Part shown: positions 1-9,100 of the stretch, piece by piece
Position numbering within the stretch: position 1 is the first letter of the stretch
Layout: every line of letters starts with the position of its first letter
Origin: Deltaproteobacteria bacterium
Lineage (GTDB): Bacteria; Myxococcota_A; JAADFL01
DNA length: 21,901 nucleotides
Direction: 5' to 3'
Assembly: GCA_013152945.1 (NCBI GenBank)
Contig: JAADFL010000109.1
Coordinates: forward strand, 1-21,901
Position numbers and translations under genes: made by a program
Notes under the pieces: generated by a model
The model's database searches: none
Seen by the model: the letters and a program-made list of their open reading frames with translations, nothing else
What the model was told of the DNA's origin: nothing

Positions 1-5
1 AACTG

Positions 6-19
6 CCTTGAACAAGGAG
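6..19 (+). promoter_or_regulatory. Ribosome-binding site inside a 12-bp palindrome
   Basis: AAGGAG at 14-19 lies 8 bases before the ATG at 28 and fixes that start. The bases at 6-17 read CCTTGAACAAGG, a perfect palindrome with a 2-base centre that covers the first half of the Shine-Dalgarno. As an RNA hairpin the loop would be too tight to be stable, so a DNA operator or chance are the alternatives. The promoter of this gene lies outside the window. Confidence 0.6.
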
Positions 20-27
20 TAATACCA

Positions 28-2967
28 ATGAGTGAGCTGGTGAAAAATAATGAAACCTTTCGCTCTTCTTCAAGATTTTACCTATTCCTCGTCACATGGG
101 GGACGCTTTTACTTGCGAGCCCTTCTTGGGCCGATGACTACTACGTATATTCCGAGTGGAACCCTGGAATAGGCTACACCACCGGAATCAACGGCTTTGT
201 AGACGTCCAGGGAAGGCTGGGAGCGGCATGTGAAGAATATCTCATTCTCACAGGAGGACCCAGTTATACGGGGGCTCACACGGCATACATCTACAGGGTT
301 ACCACAGCCGGCGACCCGGAGCTGCATCCCGACAACCCGGACCATCCGGGGCCCATTGCAAAACGCAATTTCGAACTCGTCAGTTCCCACAAGATGACCG
401 AGTATCCCCTCGGTTCCAACTATTATGCCGGGCACGAGAACGATTTTTTCGTGGATGATACGGGCATATATTACGGCGCGTCCAGGGCAGGGATATACAG
501 TTGGGATTTCCAGTGGAATCCAAAAGGATGGGTGGTTTCCGTGTCTCCGAACGTAACCCAGTCCCTGGCCAGGACGAGGCAGGGCACCTGGATGGTGGGA
601 GACTCGGGGCGTGGAATATATGCATGGAATGGTAACACGTGGGTTTACTTGTTCACGTACCCGGACCTTGGAGGAGATCACCAAGACGGGATAGAGGTAA
701 TCGGCAATTCACTTTTCGCCTCCGACATGACATCGGATGTCATCATCGAGTACAGGTTGGATGCATCCGGGAAACCCATAGATCCCCCTGACAAGCCCTA
801 CAAGCGTTTCAACTATTCCGCGGGACCACCCGTGGAGGGCATGGGATTCGGACCGAACAACCATATTTGGATATCCGGCTGGAGTTCCAAGACTATATAC
901 GAGCTGGGCGGTGGAGAACTGCAGAAATCCATCAACCCGGAAAAATGCAATAACATAGATGACGACTGTGACGGCGAAATAGACGAAAATCTCACCAGAG
1001 ATTGCGCAACGGCATGCGGCAAGGGAACTGAAAAATGCGTTGCAGGCCAGTGGGTGGATTGCGATGCCCCGCCCGTGGAAGACGAGATCTGCGACAACAT
1101 AGACAATAATTGTGACGGCACCGTGGACGAAGGATGCGAGTGTGTTCCCGGAGCGACAAAAGAATGCGGATCCGACGAGGGTGAATGCTCTACGGGATTA
1201 CAGGTATGCGACGACCATGGCCAATGGAGCGAATGTACGGGCGCAGTAGGCCCTTCCGACGAATTATGTGACGGCAAGGACAACAACTGTAACGGAGAAA
1301 CAGATGAGGGCTGCGACTGCAAAGAAGGAGAAACCCGGCCTTGCGGCATCGATGTAGGTGCGTGCAGACCCGGAGTCCAGGTCTGTGATATCACCGGCAA
1401 CTTCGGTGAATGTCTCGGCGCCGTGAGCCCGTCTCCCGAGGTCTGCGATTGCGTGGACAATGATTGCAACGGGGAAACAGACGATGGTTTCGATATATGT
1501 GGAGCAAACAGCCCCTGCATCGGGTGCAGGTGTGCAGAGCCATGTGCCATGGGCGAATGCCCTACGGGCCTTGTTTGCGAAGATGGCTATTGTGTTCCGC
1601 CCTCGTGCGAAAAAGATTCTGATTGCAAAAAAGGACAGGCATGCAAGTTCGGAAGGTGCTTCCTCGATTGTAAGGACGTCGAATGCCAGGCGGGTTACAA
1701 ATGTGTCCTTGGAGAATGTGTAACCGAGGACTGTTCGGTTACGGGATGTGAAAAAGACAAGAGCTGTGTCGATGGAAAATGCCTGCCCAACCCATGCGCC
1801 ACGGTACAATGCAATGCCGGCGAATTCTGTAGGGACGGCAAGTGCCTCCAAAATTGCGCCGACAAGACATGCCCTGACGGCCAAAGATGCAGGGATGGAA
1901 AATGTGAAGACGATCCATGTGCCAAGTGTGACCCGGACACCGAAGTCTGTCGCATGGACCAGTGTGTTTCTATTGATGACGATCCTTGCAAGGACGTTAA
2001 GTGCGGCATAGGCACGGAATGTCAAAAAGGAACGTGTGTGCAAGAACCATGCACACGGACTTCTTGTCCTGACGGCGAGGTATGTGATCACGGCCAATGT
2101 GTTTACGGCGACCTTGACGGGGACGGCATAAACGATGACAAAGATCCCGACATCGACGGTGACGGCATACCAAATGACCAGGATACTGATTCACAAGGTA
2201 AGGACTTATCCAGGGATCACGACAATGACGGTATTGATGACCCGTACGACTCTGACGATGACAACGACGGTATACCGGACGGCCTTGACAAGGGACAATC
2301 AGGTGAAGACCTGTCCAGGGATCACGACAACGATGGGATTTCCGACAAGGACGACCCGGACGACGACAACGACGGCATCGATGACCAGGACGACAAGGGC
2401 CCATCAGGCGAAGACCTGTCCGAGGATCACGACAACGATGGTAAGGCCGATATGTACGACCCGGACGACGACAATGACGGCATACCCGACAAGGCCGACA
2501 AGACCGATGACGGCAAAGACGCATCCTTCGACCATGATAATGACGGGATACCCGATAAAGACGATCCGGATGACGATAACGACGGTATCGATGACAGCAA
2601 GGACAAGGACAAATCCGGCGCGGATTTGAGCGAGGATCACGATAATGACGGGATACCCGACATGGACGACCCGGACGACGACAATGACGGCATACCCGAT
2701 GAACACGATGTGGACGCCCAGGGTAATGATGCGTCCTTCGATCACGACAATGACGGTATTTCCGACAAGGACGATCCGGATGACGACAACGACGGCATTG
2801 TCGATACAAAGGATTCCGATCCGTATGATCCCAATATAGGCAAGCCTCACAAGTCTTCCGGGTGCCAGGGAGCGGGATCGGCGGATACCGGACTTCTTGC
2901 AGCTCTGATGCTCCTGCTATTGCTCCCCAAGCCGCTCGGAAAAAGTAAAGAACGAAAAAGTGCATGA
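28..2967 (+). CDS. Secreted MopE / thrombospondin type-3 repeat surface protein
   Basis: 979-residue exported protein of unknown specific function, probably a surface adhesin or calcium/metal-binding protein. Residues 1-35 form a signal peptide (hydrophobic 18-31, likely cleavage after SPSWA). Residues about 36-300 are aromatic- and glycine-rich with recurring WxxG and DG turns, suggesting a beta-propeller; this is an inference. Four MopE-type putative metal-binding motifs (C-D-x-x-D-N-D/N-C-D/N-G-x-x-D-E) start near residues 307, 355, 414 and 473. A Cys-rich stretch of short CxxGxC modules follows to about 694, then seven acidic 35-residue thrombospondin type-3 repeats (695-939) typical of calcium binding. 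The C-terminus has SSGC, a hydrophobic leucine run and a basic end, resembling a MYXO-CTERM sorting tail. The ribosome-binding site is AAGGAG. The next gene, another MopE protein, starts 211 bases downstream on the same strand. The family assignment is firm, the function is not. Confidence 0.93.
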   Translation: MSELVKNNETFRSSSRFYLFLVTWGTLLLASPSWADDYYVYSEWNPGIGYTTGINGFVDVQGRLGAACEEYLILTGGPSYTGAHTAYIYRVTTAGDPELHPDNPDHPGPIAKRNFELVSSHKMTEYPLGSNYYAGHENDFFVDDTGIYYGASRAGIYSWDFQWNPKGWVVSVSPNVTQSLARTRQGTWMVGDSGRGIYAWNGNTWVYLFTYPDLGGDHQDGIEVIGNSLFASDMTSDVIIEYRLDASGKPIDPPDKPYKRFNYSAGPPVEGMGFGPNNHIWISGWSSKTIYELGGGELQKSINPEKCNNIDDDCDGEIDENLTRDCATACGKGTEKCVAGQWVDCDAPPVEDEICDNIDNNCDGTVDEGCECVPGATKECGSDEGECSTGLQVCDDHGQWSECTGAVGPSDELCDGKDNNCNGETDEGCDCKEGETRPCGIDVGACRPGVQVCDITGNFGECLGAVSPSPEVCDCVDNDCNGETDDGFDICGANSPCIGCRCAEPCAMGECPTGLVCEDGYCVPPSCEKDSDCKKGQACKFGRCFLDCKDVECQAGYKCVLGECVTEDCSVTGCEKDKSCVDGKCLPNPCATVQCNAGEFCRDGKCLQNCADKTCPDGQRCRDGKCEDDPCAKCDPDTEVCRMDQCVSIDDDPCKDVKCGIGTECQKGTCVQEPCTRTSCPDGEVCDHGQCVYGDLDGDGINDDKDPDIDGDGIPNDQDTDSQGKDLSRDHDNDGIDDPYDSDDDNDGIPDGLDKGQSGEDLSRDHDNDGISDKDDPDDDNDGIDDQDDKGPSGEDLSEDHDNDGKADMYDPDDDNDGIPDKADKTDDGKDASFDHDNDGIPDKDDPDDDNDGIDDSKDKDKSGADLSEDHDNDGIPDMDDPDDDNDGIPDEHDVDAQGNDASFDHDNDGISDKDDPDDDNDGIVDTKDSDPYDPNIGKPHKSSGCQGAGSADTGLLAALMLLLLLPKPLGKSKERKSA
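2110..2844 (+). repeat. Seven tandem 105-bp (35-codon) TSP3 repeats
   Basis: Units begin at 2110, 2215, 2320, 2425, 2530, 2635 and 2740, exactly 105 bases apart with no indel. Each encodes a 35-residue unit of the form DxDxDGIxDxxDPDDDNDGI followed by a linker with a conserved glycine. Units 2-7 open with DHDNDG. The first unit is the most divergent (DLDGDG) and the last runs into the linker before the C-terminal tail. The aspartate spacing is that of thrombospondin type-3 calcium-binding repeats. The copies differ by many codon choices, so the array is not a very recent amplification. Confidence 0.92.
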
Positions 2968-3085
2968 ACAAGATGGTTATCGAATCCCGATGAGAACAGC
3001 CGGAAGGAATTTGGCATACATAGGTTTTCCCGCCCTTTTCACTTTTGATTGCCCGGCTTTTTGCGAAATCGTCATTTTTCGTTTG

Positions 3086-3141
3086 CCCGGTTGTCCTGTA
3101 AAATAAACCGGGTTGAAAAAATATGCCGATGTCATTAGCCT
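3086..3141 (+). promoter_or_regulatory. Hairpin and weak promoter candidate upstream of the large lipoprotein gene
   Basis: The 211-base gap 2968-3178 holds no gene. CCCGGTT (3086-3092) and AACCGGG (3106-3112) form a perfect 7-bp inverted repeat with a 13-base loop and no T-tract. It is followed directly by TTGAAA (3113-3118), 17 bases, then TAGCCT (3136-3141), a weak sigma-70-like match. TTGCCCGG also occurs twice (3049-3056 and 3083-3090). No convincing terminator for the upstream gene was seen, so read-through is possible. Confidence 0.3.
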
Positions 3142-3178
3142 GTTTTGCTTTTGTTGACCCGATCTTGGAGGAGCAAAC

Positions 3179-6100
3179 ATGAATTCGTCTTGGAAACCAA
3201 TTATCAGGTTTTTTTATCTCGTTGCCCTGGGGCTGTTGGTTTCAACATGCGGAGATACGCAAAAGAGCACTTCCAACAATAATACCATATGCTCTACAGA
3301 CAAGGACTGCGGCCCTGGAATGCATTGTGACGGCGGATTTTGTGCACCGGACAAGTCAGGGTGTAAAAACGACTTGGATTGCGATCCCTGGGAGGTATGC
3401 AACAGCGGCAAGTGCGTACTTCGAACCAATGAGCCGGATGCCAATGCTGATATGGAGCCGGAGCAATCCCGGGATGCCGATGCATCTGAAAACCACGGAG
3501 AAAACGAGGCACACCTCCCGCAAATCGATGTACAGCCTTCGAAAATCGAATTCGGAGCAACACGTATTGGAGTAATGGTAGAACGCCAGGTCTTTATCCA
3601 AAACCGGGGTAATGCCGACCTCCTGGTCCAGAGCATCCAGATCGAACAAGGTCAAAGCAATGTGTTCAACGTAAAATGGACAGGAAACCTGCCGTTGACC
3701 GTTGAGCCGGACAAGCCGATCAAGCTGGTCGTGTCCTATGTTCAAGATGATGCGAATCCTGATTTCGGACTGTTGCTCATCGGCAGCAACGACCCGGACC
3801 CGGAAGATGCCATTGTCAAGATTCCCATGTATTCCCAGTACAAGGGATCCAGCGACCTGGTGATTACCGGAACGCCGGCATCCATGGAAGATGACGTCAA
3901 CGAGGTGCCATTTGGAAGCCTTCCCGTTCACTCCACCGGGACAATCGAAATCTATCTAAAGAACGGCGGCGTTGGCGGTTCCATCCTTACCGTCGACGAG
4001 GTACGCCTAAGCCCGGCTTCCAGCGCTTTTACCCTGAAGGCCGATCCGAAGCCGCCCACATCGATGCTGGTTTTCGATTCTGAGTGCGCTCCCGGAAACA
4101 TGGCCGATGCCGAGGCCGATGCTGAAACAGAAACCGATGGAGAACCGGCGGATGAATGTGCCACGAAATTCGGAGCCACATACTCTTGTGTCAACGGACT
4201 GTGCATGGATGACAGCGGACTGGTACCCGACCTTGTCAAAATCCAGATAACTTTTTCTCCAAGTTCCGCCGGTGATTTCTTTACATATCTTTTGATTGGA
4301 AACAACAGTGACACAGACGGCGGCCAGACCGTGATGCTTCCCGTACACGGCAAGGGTGTAATAGGTGAGCTCGTGGCCGAACCGGATCCTCTTGATTTTG
4401 GGCTCAACTACACCGGGAAGAGCTATAAAAAGAACATCACCCTTTCCAACAAGGGTGGGGACGATTTGACCATTAGTGAAATTTCTCTCGAGCATGGGGA
4501 CAAGGGCTTCGATTTCAAACCCGGCGGTCCTATTCCCGCATTGCTCGGTCCGGGAGATGAATTGATAATTGAGATCACATATTCACCCTCATCGACCGGC
4601 CTGGTTGAAGACAACCTCGTAATAAGAAGCAATGCGCCCACCAACCCTGAACAACGCATACGCCTGCTCGGTAACGCCATCAATCCGCCCACGATAATGG
4701 TCACGCCCAAAACCGTGAACTTTGGAAACGTCGAGGCAGGTCGAAGAATACAGCAGGAATTGACAGTGCAAAATGTCGGTGGAGATCTGCTCCGAATCAG
4801 CAATATCTCACTGCGGGACAAAGATACAGGCTTGAGCTTTACTCCAGGTTCAATCCCGTCATTGTCTCCCAGTGAATCCTCATCCCTGTACATAACGGTC
4901 GAGGCATCCTCCCCTGGAATAGTGGACGATGAACTCCGCCTCGAGACCAATGATCCGGATTCACCCGTCTTTACAATACCGGTGACAGCGACAATAGAAA
5001 AGCCGGTCTTGACCGTAACACCATGGCCCATATTGGATTTCGGGGAAATCTACTACTATGACGGCAGCACCACATCGACCATTACGATTGAGAATTCAGG
5101 TGTTGGCAATCTAACCGTCACCCGCCTTGACCTCGCCACCGGGAGCAGCACGGATTTCAGCCTGGGTACCATGAAACTGGACGGCGTACCGGTAACGGTG
5201 CCGGTGGTTCTTCAGCCATCCGGTCATGTCCTGTCTATTGATGCCAGTTACAAACCTGGTGAAATAGGTCCAGACAACGGAGCTGTCGAAATCGATACCG
5301 ATATTTTCGGGTACGAACAACAGTTCCTCTCACTTTCCGGCCAGGGCCGGGACTGCCTTCCGGGTTTCGCCGACCTGGACAAGGGAAAACCCGGTTGCGA
5401 ATACCCATGCCCGGTAAACCCGCCTGTGGCCGAAATATGCGACCACAAGGACAACAACTGCAACGGCCTCGTGGATGAGGGAATCAATACCGACAACGAT
5501 CCGGAAAACTGCGGTGACTGTGGAGTCATCTGCAAATATGACGAGGCCTATGCAATGTGCGTGTCGGGAAATTGCAAGATTGGCTCCTGCAAAGATGGTT
5601 TTGCCGACGTGGACAAGGATGATTCCAACGGCTGCGAATACCCATGCCCGGTAAATCCACCGGGCTTCGAGGAATGCAACGGCGTGGACGATGATTGCAA
5701 CGGCCTCGTGGATGAAGGCGTGACTCCGCCTGCAGACCCTTGCGAGGTTACCAACAATTTCGGCACATGCACGGGAACCTGGGTCTGTAAAGAGCAGGAT
5801 GGCAGCACAGACTGGCAATGTGTGGCAAAAACACCGGGAGCCGAGATCTGCGATCTCAAGGACAATGATTGCGATGGAGAAATAGACGAAGACTTCAAGG
5901 ACGACAGGGGCGAATACCTGGACGATGAAAACTGCGGTGCCTGCGGCGTAACCTGCATCGGTGCAATTCCGCATGCGACCGCTGCTTGCGTAGTAAATGG
6001 CGATTCCGAGCGGTGCGAGGTCAAGGAGTGCGACTCCGGGTATTACAAGAAAGGTCCGTTGACCTGCATTGCTGTTACAAGCGATCTTTGTTCACCTTGC

Positions 6101-9100
6101 ACCCAGGACTCGGATTGTCCGACTCCCGGCGATCTCTGCCTGGACCTTGATTCCGCCAAATTTTGCGGCAGGGATTGTAGTGACGGCAACCTTCACGGCA
6201 CACAGGCAGGGGAATGCCCTGCAGGATTCACCTGTAAGGACCTTGGTGAAGACAAGCACCAGTGTATTCCATTGTCAGGCTCCTGCACCTGTCTGGCGGA
6301 AAATGATCAAGACCAGAGGGCATGCATCCAGTCGAATGAGTACGGCACCTGCTATGGCCAACAAACCTGCCACCCCGACTCCGGCTGGAGTTCATGCACA
6401 GCCCTGATTCCCTCTGTTGAAAAATGCGACGGCGTGGACAATGACTGTGACAACTACATCGATGATCTTACGGGCAGGGGTGAATCGTGTCCCATCACAA
6501 ACAGCATTGGCACGTGCTATGGCAAACTTGATTGCACTGCTTCGAGCGAAGACCTGGTCTGTGTTGGACAAACCCCGGCAATCGAGACATGCAACTACCT
6601 GGACGACGATTGTGATGGAAGCATAGACGAGGACTTTCCGGATCTCTATTCAAGCTGCTCGGCCGGTACCGGGGCATGCCAGAGGTACGGTTTCATGCAA
6701 TGCAAGCCCGACGGGTCCGGAACGGAATGTAATGCAAAGGCAGGTCTTGCCGGGACAGAAGTATGCAACAATATAGACGATGATTGCGATGGTGAAATAG
6801 ACGAAGACCAGTGGCCGCAAAAAGGCCAGCCCTGCAGCTTGGGACAAGGCGTGTGTGCCAGGCTGGGGGTCTATATTTGCGATCCGTCGGATCCATCCGG
6901 TCCTGTAATCTGCAATGCCATACCCGGGACAGCCGGAACAGAGACATGCAACGGCCTTGATGATGACTGCGACGGCGACGTGGACGAAGATTTAACAATT
7001 CCCGACTGCCCGTTGCAAGACGGTGTCTGCCTGGGCTCAAAGAAAACCTGCGGCGGCCTGGATGGTTGGCTCGAGTGCGGCCCGTCAGAGTACGGGGCCG
7101 ACTACGAACCCGTGGAACAATCCTGCGATGGCTTGGACAACGATTGCGACGGCCAAACCGACGAGGGCCTGTCGCCGGAGCTGTGTGCATTGACACAAGG
7201 AGTTTGTGCAGGTTCGACCAAGCGCTGTGGCGGCGCCTCGGGTTGGCTGGATTGCGATGCAAGCGACTATGGCAGCAATTATGAAACAGTGGAAACGACA
7301 TGTGATTACCTCGACAACGATTGTGACGGCATAATAGACGAAACCTGGCAAACAGGCGGTGTTTACAATCGTGATGACGCTTGCGGAAATTGCTACAATG
7401 ACTGCACTTCAATCTATGACAAGCCGAATGCATACGGCACATGTGATACATCAGGATCCTCACCCTCGTGTACCATGGTATGCTGCAAGGCGGGTGATGG
7501 ATCCAGGCCTTCATGTGACGGCATTTACGACTACTTCGACCTCAACGGAGTGCCGGATGATGGTTGCGAGTTCAGGCTGGACCCGAACGCAATTTATGTA
7601 TCCGCAAATGACGTAGACGCCGATGACGCCGCCGGCTGCGGCAGAGGACCGGCCCAGACAGGGGGTACGAACAGGCCTTGCCTTAGCATCGGGACCGGGC
7701 TTGCCGAAGCGGCCTCATCAGGAAGGTCCGCAGTGCTTGTTGCAGGTGGAGCTTACTACGAATCCATCACCCTGGTTGATGGCACGAGTCTGTACGGCGG
7801 TTATAACCCGGTCACATGGGGCCGGGACATCGCTGCAAATCTAACTTCGATATTCGGTGACTCGGCCGCATCGAACAAGAAAACTGTTACAGCGGAGAAC
7901 ATCACATCCTCCAATACAGTCCTGGATGGTTTCGTAATATATGGTGAGAACGCCACGCAGCCCGGTGGCAATAGTTATGCTATTTGGATAAAAGACTCGA
8001 ATTCCAATCTGAAGATAAACAACAACAAGGTATGGGCGGGTGACGGCGCCAAGGGAATCGATGGATCGGCCGGTACCAACGGCTCGAATGGTGGAAATGG
8101 AAACCCGGGCATCGACGCATACGAGCCATCTGCAGGATACAACTGCTACGAGAGTTGCACCGGCAATGGCGCCGAGAGCCCGGGAGGCAACGGTGGAACG
8201 AATACATGCACGGACAAGGGCGCCGTCAACGGTGGAGATGGCGGATTGGCCGACTGTCCTGATTACGACGAGGATACGAATGAATGCTCCGCTTGCCCGG
8301 ACAATTCAGATCAAACCCTTACAACGACCGGACTGCCGGGAAGTAACGGCGGAGGAGATGGAGGACAGGGAGGTTGCGACGGCTTGATGGACTATTCATG
8401 TACAAGTGCATGTTCGTGCATTATGCCTGATCCCGCGGTTTGCAGCCAGGGACTGACAGCTAGTACAGGTGCTAATGGCGCCAATGGAACCAATGGAGCA
8501 GGAGGCACAGGCTGCCCTGACCAGACCGGATCAGTTGTTTCAGGGGAATGGATCGGTGGTTCCGGAACAAATGGATCAGACGGTTCCTCCGGCCTGGGCG
8601 GCGGAGGAGGAGGCGCTGGTGGTGGAGTGGAGACATATGACAGCACTTGGTGTTCAAATGACGGCGGCAGCGACATAGGAGGGAGCGGAGGCGGAGGCGG
8701 CGCTGGTGGATGCAGGGGAACCGGCGGGTCTGCCGGAGCAGCAGGAGGCGGCTCCTTTGCCCTGTTCGTGGTTTTTTCGAGCGACCCTTTAGGAAATATT
8801 CCGCAAATATCAGGTAACACGATGCACCGAACCAACGGCGGCAACGGGGGGGACGGAGGCCCGGGAGGAACGGGGGGCAGTGGAGGCCATGGCGGTAATG
8901 GCGGCGCAGGAGGGATCAACGGTACCAGTGTATGGTGCGCTGCTGCAGGGGCAAAGGGAGGCGAAGGCGGTGACGGTGGTCACGGCGGCGGTGGCGGAGG
9001 CGGATGCGGCGGAGTGTCTTTTGGAATATTCTCATCCGGGCAAGGCGCCACCGACATCAGCGCCTGGAAGACACAAAATTCCTTCCAATCAGATGGCGTA

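Noticed and set aside
2135-2839. Thr/Met-rich plus-strand frames within the TSP3 repeats
   Set aside because: Frame-shifted shadows of the GAC-GAC-AAC repeat; the 979-residue frame is continuous through the array.
2110-2844. Regular repeat array that might suggest CRISPR
   Set aside because: The 105-bp units have no short conserved repeat separated by unique spacers; they are in-frame protein repeats.
1997-2971. Long minus-strand reading frames opposite the TSP3 and Cys-rich regions (324 and 277 codons)
   Set aside because: They mirror the periodic Asp/Gly/Cys codons of the real gene, have low-complexity products, no credible ribosome-binding site and no recognisable domain.
2998-3063. AGCCGG/CCGGCT followed by TTTTT as a terminator for the first gene
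   Set aside because: The arms are about 50 bases apart, too far for a typical intrinsic terminator stem.
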